Assembly: GCF_900099905.1 (NCBI RefSeq)
Contig: NZ_FNEE01000009.1
Span: forward strand, 186,001 to 250,000
DNA length: 64,000 nt
Direction: 5' to 3'
Source of the DNA: Mesorhizobium muleiense
GTDB taxonomy: Bacteria; Pseudomonadota; Alphaproteobacteria; Rhizobiales; Rhizobiaceae
This document shows, in pieces, positions 27,717 to 37,122 of this stretch. A program made the position numbers and the translations under genes. Numbering within the stretch: the first letter of the stretch is position 1; each line of letters begins with the position of its first letter. The notes under the pieces were generated by a model. That model searched no databases. It was not told where the DNA came from and saw only the letters and a program-made list of their open reading frames with translations.

Positions 27717-27817
27717 ATGCATGTCGCCAAAATGCGCAACGTTTTTGGATAACGACATGATAATAACAAAAGTCTAAAGCGCGTCGCGTGAATCTCTTCA
27801 AGCGTAACGTGCTTTAA
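27717..27817 (+). repeat. Composite palindromic intergenic element (copy 3, two modules)
   Basis: First module: ATGCATGTCG, CCAAAA, loop, TTTTTGG, ATAA, CGACATG. Second module: TAAAGCGCGTCGCGTGAAT, then AAGCGTAACGTGCTTTAA. The order is that of copy 1 (5.3 kb) and copy 4 (35.2 kb). It ends just before the ribosome-binding site of the acetoacetyl-CoA synthetase gene, so it lies in that gene's leader or promoter. Confidence 0.75.
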
Positions 27818-27829
27818 GGAGGAACGATC

Positions 27830-29824
<1,995 letters not shown>

Positions 29825-29974
29825 TTTCTCGAGGTCCAGGACATGAGAACCGTCAGGCGTTCAAACGGAGCCGAGCACGGTTAACGAAATATCTCGCTCG
29901 AATTTACCTAGATTTCATGAGTGGTACACATTGGTAAATTATTCGCGGTGCCGGTAAGGTTTTGTTAAGGGCCG

Positions 29975-30105
29975 ACATCGATAGTCGTGCGTAACTTGAG
30001 GGAGAAATCCCGTTCCTCTAAATCCCCAGAGGATCTGAATTCGCTCAAGCCCCCGATGTACAGCAATCGATCATTCAAGGCGTCCTGTTGGACGCCTTTC
30101 TTTTG
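29975..30105 (+). ncRNA. Candidate small RNA ending at an intrinsic terminator
   Basis: A gene-free stretch that holds three hairpins in a row: GGGA-GAAA-TCCC (30000-30011), TCCTCT/AGAGGA with an eight-base loop AAATCCCC (30014-30033), and the terminator at 30077-30105. No reading frame with a ribosome-binding site feeds that terminator, and it is 250 bases past acsA2. The 5' end is a guess. The sequence was not matched to a named rhizobial sRNA family. Confidence 0.45.
30077..30105 (+). terminator. Rho-independent terminator
   Basis: AAGGCGTCC, loop TGTT, GGACGCCTT, then TCTTTT: a 9-bp stem followed by a U-rich tail. It may end a small RNA (see 29975) or a long acsA2 transcript. Confidence 0.85.
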
Positions 30106-30114
30106 TGTGCCGAG

Positions 30115-30173
30115 CATGAGCCAAAAGTGGACACCGGTTTTGGGAAATCCGGTGCTCAAACAAAGAGATAGAG
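30115..30173 (+). repeat. Palindromic intergenic element (copy 7, degenerate) with conserved tail
   Basis: CATGAGCCAAAA, an 11-base spacer GTGGACACCGG, then TTTTGGG, followed by the tail CAAACAAAGAGATAGAGC that also follows copy 8 at 43.2 kb. The outer stem is partly lost. It lies just past the stop codon of the kinase gene. Confidence 0.65.
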
Positions 30174-30204
30174 CGGCGACACGGAGGGCCGAAAGTCCGC
30201 TGCC

Positions 30205-33200
30205 CTAATCCGCCAGCACGCGGGTCGACGGGAAAGCGACTTCGACCAGGGTGCCCTCGCCGGGCGTCGAGTTGATGGCGAACCGGGCCCGGTTCGCCTC
30301 GACCATGGCCTTGGTCAGCGGCAGCCCGAGACCGGTGCCGTCGCCGCGCCCGCGCTTAAGCGCGTTGAGCTGCTTGAACGGCTTGAGCGCCTGCTCGATC
30401 TCGGACTGGCTCATGCCGATGCCGGTGTCGCGCACGCGCATCACCACGTCGCCGGAGTTCTCGTAGGCTGTCGATACGATCACCTGACCGCCGGCCTGCG
30501 TGTAGCGGATGGCATTCGACAGGATGTTCAGCGCGATCTGGCGCACGCTGCGCAGATCGGCCACCACTTCCGGCAGCCGGGAGGCGAAGCTGGAGCGGAT
30601 GATGACACGTTCGCGGTTGGCTTGCGGCTGCATCATCGCCACCGTCTCGGCCAGCGTGTCGTTGAGCGACACTGCCTCATAGGCCATCTCCTGCTGGCCG
30701 GCCTCGATTTTCGAAATATCGAGCAGATCGTTGACCAGGTCGAGCACATGGTTGCCCGACCGGTTGATGTCGCGCAGATAGTCGCGGTAGCGGTCATTGG
30801 CGACCGGTCCGAATTTCTCGTCGACCATCAGCTCGGAGAAGCCGATGATGGCGTTGAGCGGCGTGCGGATTTCGTGGCTGATGCGGGCGAGGAAGTCGGT
30901 CTTCTGCGAGGAAGCGCGCTCGGCCACGGCGCGCGCCTGGGTCAGATCCTCTTCGGCCCGCTTCCACTGGGTGATGTCGCGCACCACCGCGCAGAAACCG
31001 CTGTCGTTGGGCAGCCTGCCGATGGTCATGAACAGCGGAATGAAGCGCCCCTGCGCCTCGCGTCCGATCACCTCGCGGCCGTCGTTGAGCACGCTCGCCA
31101 CGCCAGGCTCGGATAATCCGTCGAGATAGTCTCGCGCGGCGCGCTGGCTTTCGATCGCGAACAGCGAGACGAAGGGTTTTCCGGTCACCTCGTCGCTGTC
31201 GAAACCGAACAGCGCCTCCGCCGGTCGGCTGATCGAGCGGATCGTTCCGTCTCGGCCGATCAGCACGACGCCGTCGGTCGCGGTGTCGATGATGGTGCGC
31301 ATCTCGGCGATGCGCGCCTTGAGCTCGAAAGTGTCCGGCTGAGTCTGGTCGTCGGCGGCACCTGCTGCCTCGTCGTCGCCGGAACGGCGCACGACCAGCA
31401 TCAGCGCCTTGCCGCCACGCCATGGCACCGAGCGCAAAATGGCCTCGATCGGGAACTCCTGATCGTCACGCGTCTTCAACCGCAGCGCGTGGTCGGTTCC
31501 ATCGGAGGCGCTGCCGTCGTAAGGATCGGCAAACAGCGCATCGAGGCCACCGGCATCCTCCAGCTGGTCGAGCGTGTCATAGCCGGTCAGGCTGAGGAAT
31601 TCCTCGTTCGCATAGTGAAGATCGTCGCCGGAATGGATCAGGAGCGGCACCGGCAGCTTGCCGAGGATCGAAATGTCCGGAGCCTTGTTGTCGTCCGCGG
31701 TCGAAAAAGCCGACGGCACGAACCCTTCGAGCTTGAGCGGCGGCACCGGCAGGCGCGGCCGCTCGACCGTCGCCGGCTCGACGTCGCCGGCATCGCCGAT
31801 GCCATCGGTTGGCGAACCGGTTTTGCCGTCATCGGGTCGCGCCGAGTCCTCGCTGTCTTCTGCATCGCGGAAATCGGCGGCCGTCATGCTGTCGGCGTCT
31901 TCGGCGATCGATCGACTGGCGGCGTCGGTGGGCTCAGCGATCTCCTGCGCCGGTTTGTCCGGCTCGGAGACCGGCGCACCGTCGCCATCGTCGGCGACAT
32001 AGTCGCGGTCGGCATAGTCGAGCAGCGAGCCTGAGAGGTCGGACACGGTTGCTTGCGGCTGCTCACCGTCGAGCCTTGCGACATCCTTCTCGTCTTCGAC
32101 ATCGGTTTCGGTCGGTTCCGCCGCAGCCGGCTCTGCCGCAATTGCGGCAGCGGGCTGTTCGGTCGGGGGATTGTCCTTCTTGAGCCGCTCGCCGATCTCA
32201 CGGAATGCACTGCGTTCCAGCGTCGACAGGCCTTTGTCGTTGGCCGGCTGCCTGTGCTCCGCCAACCGGATCACCTTGTCGGCTAAGCGCCGCTCCGGCT
32301 TCGGCACGATGGTCAGCGCCGGCACCTCGCCTTGGAACGGGTCGGTTTCGTCAGGCGTTTTGGCGACTTCCGGCTCGACGGCCACGGGGACGTCGGCATT
32401 GGCGACAAGCGCCATGCCGATCGCTTCCGGATCGACCACCGCATCGCCGGTGCGAGCAACGCCGAAACCGCGAAAGCCTTCGAAGGCACGGCTGCGGCCG
32501 TAGACGGGCAGCGCCGCCAGGTCGACGGGTATCTTGAAATCGGTGCCGGCGACCGGCCACAGCACCGAGCGGCCGGACCAGGTATCGCGTCGGTCGAGCA
32601 GGCCGGCGATGTCGCCGGTCGCATCGAGGTCGAAGGTGGCCGCGACGTCCCTGAAGCGCCGGCCGATCACATCGGCGGCAGGCTTGCCGACGAGTTCCGC
32701 GAATTCCGGCGACAGCGCACTGAATCTGCCCTCGGCGTCGGTGCGCCAGACGAAACGCAGGGGCGCCGCCGCGCGGTCGATCGAGGGGATGGCATTTTTG
32801 ACCGGGGAGGCGGCCCTGACGGCATTTTGTGCGAAGCTTTCCGCCGAAGCATCCGCCTCGACAGGACCGGATGCATCCGGTCCCGGCTTTTGCGCCTCAT
32901 CCTCGCTGGCGCTGAAATACCAATGGTCATGCTGTGGAGGTATCCCGCCGGCCGCTTCCGGACCCTGCTCGGTTGAATCAGGCGCAGTTGAATGAGATCC
33001 GGTCGAATCGAGCCCAGTGGAATCGGGCCCACTGGAATCGGGAACATCATGCTCCGCCGACAGCGAAGTGTCTTCGTTGGCTGCCGCAACTGTCTGCACT
33101 GCCGCAGCCGTTTTCGCGACTGTTGCCGGCGTGTTGTCCTGTTGTGCTTTTGGCGGGACTGCGGCATCGGCCGCCGCCCCTGCGCTGAGCACGCCAGCAG

Positions 33201-33879
33201 GGGCTGCTTCGGAGTCCAGCTGGTTCTCGTCGATCACCACCAGCAGGTGCCGCTCGTCAGTCAGCCGGGCGAGGCCGGCCGGGTAGGAAGCGGTGCCGCC
33301 AGGAACGAGGCGTTTGACGACGCGACCGCTCTCGTTCGCAACATCGGCGACAAGCGCTGTCAGCGTTTCGGGCAGGATGCCGAGTGCCGAAAAACCATCG
33401 GAAGCGGCCTCTATGTTGCCGTTGGCATCGACGAAGGCGATGAAATGACCGTCTTCGGTAAAGCCGCTGATGGCCCGAGCGGCAAGCTCGGCGGCGCTGC
33501 GCGAGCCGGTCTGCGTCGCCGGCACCGCCAGCATGATGGCGTTTTCGCCGTCAGGCATTGTCACCGCGCTGGCCAGAAAGCCAACCGCGCGGCTGGTCAG
33601 CCCGGTTGCCAGCCGCACCGTGATGGCGCGGTCGCGGCCGATCTGTGGAAAACCGCTTGTCGCCATGATCTGGCGCCTGGCGATCGGCGGCAAGCCGGCC
33701 GAGGCGCCGATGATCGCCTCGATGTCGGGGTAGCCGAACACCGCTGCCCCTGGTCCGTTGGCCCAGGTCACCTGTTTGAGGTCTGCCGACAAAAGGGCGA
33801 TCGCGTCGCCGGCGGCAAAGCGCTGGCGGACCGCGTCGAGCACGGCGACGTCGAGGAAGGAGTAGTTTTCAGACGGCAT
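30205..33879 (-). CDS. pdhS: PAS-domain sensor histidine kinase, PdhS-like cell-cycle kinase
   Basis: A 1224-residue cytoplasmic kinase without membrane helices. N-terminal sensory region (1-230), acidic low-complexity linker with a pentapeptide repeat (279-303), PAS-like segments at about 365-470 and 740-960, then HisKA with SHEIRTPLNAIIGFSELM (His near 1002) and HATPase_c with N-box LNILSNAIRY, G1 DTGIG, G2 GTGLGL. Among alphaproteobacterial kinases this order and size fit PdhS, a PleC/DivJ-type kinase that acts on DivK and marks the old pole in Brucella. A perfect TTAA-N7-TTAA CtrA box upstream supports a cell-cycle role. Another PAS kinase of the same clade cannot be excluded. Confidence 0.75.
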   Translation of the reverse strand: MPSENYSFLDVAVLDAVRQRFAAGDAIALLSADLKQVTWANGPGAAVFGYPDIEAIIGASAGLPPIARRQIMATSGFPQIGRDRAITVRLATGLTSRAVGFLASAVTMPDGENAIMLAVPATQTGSRSAAELAARAISGFTEDGHFIAFVDANGNIEAASDGFSALGILPETLTALVADVANESGRVVKRLVPGGTASYPAGLARLTDERHLLVVIDENQLDSEAAPAGVLSAGAAADAAVPPKAQQDNTPATVAKTAAAVQTVAAANEDTSLSAEHDVPDSSGPDSTGLDSTGSHSTAPDSTEQGPEAAGGIPPQHDHWYFSASEDEAQKPGPDASGPVEADASAESFAQNAVRAASPVKNAIPSIDRAAAPLRFVWRTDAEGRFSALSPEFAELVGKPAADVIGRRFRDVAATFDLDATGDIAGLLDRRDTWSGRSVLWPVAGTDFKIPVDLAALPVYGRSRAFEGFRGFGVARTGDAVVDPEAIGMALVANADVPVAVEPEVAKTPDETDPFQGEVPALTIVPKPERRLADKVIRLAEHRQPANDKGLSTLERSAFREIGERLKKDNPPTEQPAAAIAAEPAAAEPTETDVEDEKDVARLDGEQPQATVSDLSGSLLDYADRDYVADDGDGAPVSEPDKPAQEIAEPTDAASRSIAEDADSMTAADFRDAEDSEDSARPDDGKTGSPTDGIGDAGDVEPATVERPRLPVPPLKLEGFVPSAFSTADDNKAPDISILGKLPVPLLIHSGDDLHYANEEFLSLTGYDTLDQLEDAGGLDALFADPYDGSASDGTDHALRLKTRDDQEFPIEAILRSVPWRGGKALMLVVRRSGDDEAAGAADDQTQPDTFELKARIAEMRTIIDTATDGVVLIGRDGTIRSISRPAEALFGFDSDEVTGKPFVSLFAIESQRAARDYLDGLSEPGVASVLNDGREVIGREAQGRFIPLFMTIGRLPNDSGFCAVVRDITQWKRAEEDLTQARAVAERASSQKTDFLARISHEIRTPLNAIIGFSELMVDEKFGPVANDRYRDYLRDINRSGNHVLDLVNDLLDISKIEAGQQEMAYEAVSLNDTLAETVAMMQPQANRERVIIRSSFASRLPEVVADLRSVRQIALNILSNAIRYTQAGGQVIVSTAYENSGDVVMRVRDTGIGMSQSEIEQALKPFKQLNALKRGRGDGTGLGLPLTKAMVEANRARFAINSTPGEGTLVEVAFPSTRVLAD
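32971..33045. repeat. Five 15-bp tandem units inside the kinase gene, carrying GANTC sites
   Basis: Units of 15 bases that encode a pentapeptide of the type PDSTG. Four of five units contain GAATC/GATTC, the CcrM methylation sequence, at 32975, 33005, 33020 and 33035. Position and number of units could vary between strains. It lies in the disordered linker, so a change of length would be tolerated. Confidence 0.85.
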
Positions 33880-33916
33880 GCGCTTTGGGAACCCTTACGA
33901 AGCGGGCAGTTTGCAG

Positions 33917-33931
33917 TTAACGCTTTGTTAA
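33917..33931. promoter_or_regulatory. CtrA-type box upstream of the kinase
   Basis: TTAA, seven bases, TTAA: the full CtrA consensus, 38 bases before the kinase start codon and on the far side of the phasin gene. In GC-rich DNA a chance full match is uncommon. CtrA control would fit a cell-cycle kinase. Confidence 0.6.
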
Positions 33932-34135
33932 TAAAAGCCGACGGTGCGAAGGTCCACAAGCCATAGCGTGCAACCGCCGGAATCTCTGGGCGCGTGGTTA
34001 ACGCTGGGAGAAGAAAATTTTATGGTGCGCTGCAACAAAGATATTGCAATGCACAAGATTTGCCTTTATATTGCCATCATACATGAACGAGACGGCTTTC
34101 CTATCGAAGCCGCTACCACTGCAAAGGATGGAAAA

Positions 34136-34594
34136 TTGTCCAGGACCAAGACCGCTGATACGATCGAAAACGTTGAATTCCCGAGCTTCGACGCTTCCAA
34201 GGCCACCGACCAGATCCGTGCTTTCGCCGAAAAGGGCGTCGAGCAGTCGAAAGAGGCCTATGCCAAGCTGAAGACCGGCGCCGAAGAGACCCAGAAGGCC
34301 CTTGAGTCCACCTTTGAGACCGCCAAGACCGTTTCCAACGACCTGTCGCTCAAGACCATTGCCGCTCTGCGCGTCAATACTGAAGCCGGCTTGTCGCATT
34401 TCGAAGCTCTGATCGGCGCCAAGTCGCTGTCGGAAGTCGTCGAACTGCAGACCGCATTCCTGCGCAAGCAGGTCGAGATGACTGTCGAGCAGGCAAAGGA
34501 TTTCCAGACCGTCGCCTCCAAGGCGGCCGAGGACGTCTCCAAGCCGATCAAGACCGCCTTCGAGAAGGCGATGAAGGAAGTTAAGATCGCCTAA
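34136..34594 (+). CDS. Phasin family protein
   Basis: A 152-residue, helical, coiled-coil-rich protein of the Phasin_2 type. The central region (QIRAFAEKGVEQSKEAYAKL, then LKTIAALRVNTEAGLSHFEA, then LQTAFLRKQVEMTVEQAKDF) is the family core. Phasins coat polyhydroxybutyrate granules. The likely start is TTG at 34136, with AAAGGATGG before it; the usual rhizobial phasin N-terminus begins there. The reading frame runs on to 33944, but those residues are unlike the family. A TTGCAATGCACAA stretch about 90 bases upstream may bind PhaR. A triple-hairpin small RNA follows. Confidence 0.88.
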   Translation: MSRTKTADTIENVEFPSFDASKATDQIRAFAEKGVEQSKEAYAKLKTGAEETQKALESTFETAKTVSNDLSLKTIAALRVNTEAGLSHFEALIGAKSLSEVVELQTAFLRKQVEMTVEQAKDFQTVASKAAEDVSKPIKTAFEKAMKEVKIA

Positions 34595-34639
34595 TATTTG
34601 CGCATAGTTCGAAGATGCAACAAAAGGTCGCATTTCTTC

Positions 34640-34790
34640 GAACAGGATTATGTGAGATATAGTGGTCCAAGCGAATACCCGGCGGGTGGAACCTCCTCCC
34701 TCTGCTCTCCGGGATGACCAGCCAGCACCTCCTCCCGCTGGCTCGGAACAGGAAAAGGCCGGCACCTCCTCCCGCCGGCCTTTTTCTTTG
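34640..34790 (+). ncRNA. Candidate CCUCCUCCC-loop small RNA downstream of the phasin gene
   Basis: Three successive hairpins present the identical loop ACCTCCTCCC: stem CCCGG/CCGGG at 34678-34713, stem AGCCAGC/GCTGGCT at 34720-34743 and stem GGCCGGC/GCCGGCC at 34757-34780, the last running into TTTTT as a terminator. The loop mimics the anti-Shine-Dalgarno end of 16S rRNA, so it could pair with ribosome-binding sites. The pattern resembles the 'cuckoo' / CcsR RNAs of Rhodobacter and, by function, the MmgR sRNA that represses phasins in Sinorhizobium. Promoter proposed near TTCTTC (34634) and GATATA (34656). It could be the phasin mRNA 3' end. Confidence 0.7.
34753..34785 (+). terminator. Intrinsic terminator of the triple-hairpin RNA
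   Basis: AAAAGGCCGGC, loop ACCTCCTCCC, GCCGGCCTTTTT. The A-run and T-run can extend the stem. Strong, with a clean U-tract. Confidence 0.88.
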
Positions 34791-34885
34791 CCCGGCGAAT
34801 ATGATGTCGGTGCCGGAGCACCCTTTGCTTACAGCGCCGGGCGCCTTCCTGGACGCGCAAAGCACGCTGCGGACCCTGGGATTTT

Positions 34886-34932
34886 GCGCATGATCCCCAG
34901 CGAAATCGATTCTGATTTTCCGGGCCATGCGC
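34886..34932. repeat. Palindromic intergenic element (variant)
   Basis: GCGCATG at one end and CATGCGC at the other, with an inner GAAATC / GATTTTC pairing. Looks like a diverged member of the dispersed hairpin family seen at several other intergenic positions in the window. Confidence 0.55.
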
Positions 34933-35035
34933 GGCCAAAAGCCTTGAATTAAACTCCGATAGCCCGTATGGACGCATCGCCGAACGACAGAGCGGGTCTC
35001 GGAGGATGAACGTTCCATCCCGCTCAGGCGAACGT

Positions 35036-35112
35036 GCCGTTGTAGCTCAGATGGTTAGAGCGCCGGATTGTGGATCCGGAGGTCGCTGGTTCGATCCCAG
35101 CCAACGGTACCA
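35036..35112 (+). tRNA. tRNA-His (anticodon GTG)
   Basis: Full cloverleaf: acceptor GCCGTTG / CAACGGT, D-arm around AGCTCAGATGGTTAGAGC, anticodon stem CCGGA/TCCGG with loop TTGTGGA (anticodon at 35070-35072), T-arm GCTGG-TTCGATC-CCAGC and encoded CCA at 35110-35112. The base before G1 is T, so no G-1 is encoded, and the discriminator is A: both are known traits of alphaproteobacterial tRNA-His. Its last 20 bases recur at 49102-49121. Confidence 0.95.
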
Positions 35113-35214
35113 TTGGTGCACGGTCGCCTTCTTCGGTTTCGGCCGCTTCTCTTGGCTACAGATGTCCGTTCTTACGGAGGGACCGGTCGGTGCCCCGCTT
35201 GGTTCGGATTCCTG

Positions 35215-35308
35215 ATGCATGTTGCGCAAAAGCATGCCCTCGGGCCTGACCCGAGGGTGCGCAGCGTAAAGCGCGTCGCATGAATTCCTTCAAACGCGAC
35301 GCGCTTTA
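35215..35308 (+). repeat. Composite palindromic intergenic element (copy 4, two modules)
   Basis: ATGCATGTTG with an inner CTCGGG/CCCGAG hairpin, then the second module with a perfect 12-bp stem AAAGCGCGTCGC / GCGACGCGCTTT (35268-35307). Same order as copies 1 and 3. It fills the space between tRNA-His and the exported amidase gene. Confidence 0.75.
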
Positions 35309-35366
35309 GCCTTTGTCGAGCTTCCGAGTAACGGCGATGTGATGCGAGATTTAGTTACCCACCATC

Positions 35367-36818
35367 TCAGGCGACACGTGCGGCGAAGATGTCCTTCTTC
35401 ACCACCGCATGCACCCCCCAGTTTCCATCGACGACCTGGGTGATGCCGAAGTCTACTCCGATCGACATCAGGGAAATCGCCTCGTCCTCTGTCAGTCCTT
35501 TGGTTGTCATGAGGAAGTGGCGCATCTTCCGGAACGCATCGCGCAGCGCTCTGTCGACAGACGACTTCGAATAGATGTCGCTCTGAGCGCTCGGTCCCAG
35601 TTCCTCAAGATAGTTGGCGTAGGAAAACCCATGCACCAGCCAGTCCGTTTGCGTCTCGAGCATGGGGTAGTTGAGCTCCTCGAGCGGTGTGCCGGCTAGG
35701 TCCGCTTTCTTGTGCAAGATGAGCTGGAACGTGCCGGTGAGCGAGCATTCGATCGCCGTCCCGCATAATTCGCTGTCGCCTTGGCTGGCATGGGGATCAC
35801 CGACCGAGAGCAGCGCGCCGTCGACGGAGACCGGATAATACATCGTGGCGCCCTTGCCGATGCGCCAGTTATCGATGTTGCCGCCGGTGTAGCTCGGCGG
35901 GATGGTGTCTACGACGTCCGCTTCTTTCGGTGCCAGTCCGATCGTGCCGAAATGCGGGCGAATGGGCAGTCTCACGCCCTTCAGCACATCGTAGTTTCGT
36001 TTGGTCAGGCTGTGGTCGACCGGAACCCCGGGATAGTCGATCGTGTCATGCCTGACGCCAAACGGGTCAGTCTGCGGCACCCATTGGAAATTGTAGACCG
36101 CTTCGGCCCAGCTTTTGCCGCCGGCAACGTCGACCTCGTAGATGGTGACGACCTCGCGCTTGGTGCCGCCAAGCAGATCATTGTAGTGGAAGCCCCAATT
36201 GGCCGCCGCGTTGGAGCCATATGATTTGCCGCTGAACTTGGGATTGCCAGAGGGACGCGGCCCGCAATCGAGAATCCGCACCTCTAATATGTCGCCCGGC
36301 TCCGCGTCGCGGACATAGACCGGGCCGGTCATGATGTGCACGCCCTGCCCCTCACCAGAACCTTTCTTGTACTTGGCCGGGTCGGTAGGGCCGGCACCGC
36401 GGCGGTCGACGCCCTTCTTCTCTTTCGTCCAGAGATAGACGCTCTCTGCACCCTCGTCGCCGTCGACCATGCGCTCCAGGTCATCGCCCGCATGGTGGGT
36501 GAGCGACTCGATCGTGACGATGTCGCCGGAATTGACCTCGATGCGCGGCTTCAGCGATTTGCTGAAGTAGCCCCAATGCACGGTCTCGGCGTTGGCCGGC
36601 AAATAATGATAGGAGCGTTGTGCAGGCAGCTTCGATGACGTGGCCTGCGCCAGTGCGGGTGTGACCAGCGAGATGCCACCGGCGCCCAGCGTGGCCAGAC
36701 CGCTGGCCGCGAACAGGCCCCCCTTCAGAAAGCCGCGTCGCTCGGCATTTAGATCTTGCTTCAACGTGTTGTAGTGAAGCTCGAAATGCGGACAGCTGAT
36801 ATCATCGCCTTTGCACAT
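35367..36818 (-). CDS. Tat-exported acetamidase/formamidase family protein
   Basis: A 483-residue FmdA/AmdA-family amidohydrolase that would release ammonia from formamide, acetamide or a related short amide. Uniquely for this pair it has a twin-arginine signal: ERRGFLKGG with Arg27-Arg28, then a hydrophobic run ending TPALAQA, so it should be folded in the cytoplasm and exported. The mature part carries the family blocks VHWGYFSKSLKP, GVHIMTGPVYVRDAEPGD, PQTDPFGVRHDTIDYPGVPV and GGNIDNWRIGKG. The ATG at 36818 follows AAGGGGA; the frame runs on to 36884. Divergent from the AraC-amidase fusion. Confidence 0.85.
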   Translation of the reverse strand: MCKGDDISCPHFELHYNTLKQDLNAERRGFLKGGLFAASGLATLGAGGISLVTPALAQATSSKLPAQRSYHYLPANAETVHWGYFSKSLKPRIEVNSGDIVTIESLTHHAGDDLERMVDGDEGAESVYLWTKEKKGVDRRGAGPTDPAKYKKGSGEGQGVHIMTGPVYVRDAEPGDILEVRILDCGPRPSGNPKFSGKSYGSNAAANWGFHYNDLLGGTKREVVTIYEVDVAGGKSWAEAVYNFQWVPQTDPFGVRHDTIDYPGVPVDHSLTKRNYDVLKGVRLPIRPHFGTIGLAPKEADVVDTIPPSYTGGNIDNWRIGKGATMYYPVSVDGALLSVGDPHASQGDSELCGTAIECSLTGTFQLILHKKADLAGTPLEELNYPMLETQTDWLVHGFSYANYLEELGPSAQSDIYSKSSVDRALRDAFRKMRHFLMTTKGLTEDEAISLMSIGVDFGITQVVDGNWGVHAVVKKDIFAARVA

Positions 36819-37122
36819 GCACAGTCCCCTTGTTTTGTTGGAAGGAATGTGCGCGATTTTATGCATCACGCGCGCCATCGGCAATCCAGCCAGCCGGCCG
36901 CGAAATCAATGCATCGCGCTGTTGCCTAAATAAATACGGGTCAATTCAATGGCTTACGCTCACGCCGGCAAGACCGGCGAGCTTGAGCTCCGCCTGGTGA
37001 CAGGGTAAAGTCAAAAGATTGTTCGCATGCGCACAAATACTGTCGCCGGCGTCGCGCTAAAGTGAATCTCGGCGGGCGGGTCGCCTGATGGACGTAACGC
37101 GCCCCGGAAAGGCCGCTGCAGT
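36819..37122. promoter_or_regulatory. Divergent control region between the two amidase genes
   Basis: 304 bases with no gene. Two direct copies of ATGCATCRCGCG (36861-36872 and 36909-36920), 48 bases apart, could be half-sites for the AraC-type regulator encoded to the right. Both divergent starts have ribosome-binding sites at the edges of this region. Confidence 0.4.
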
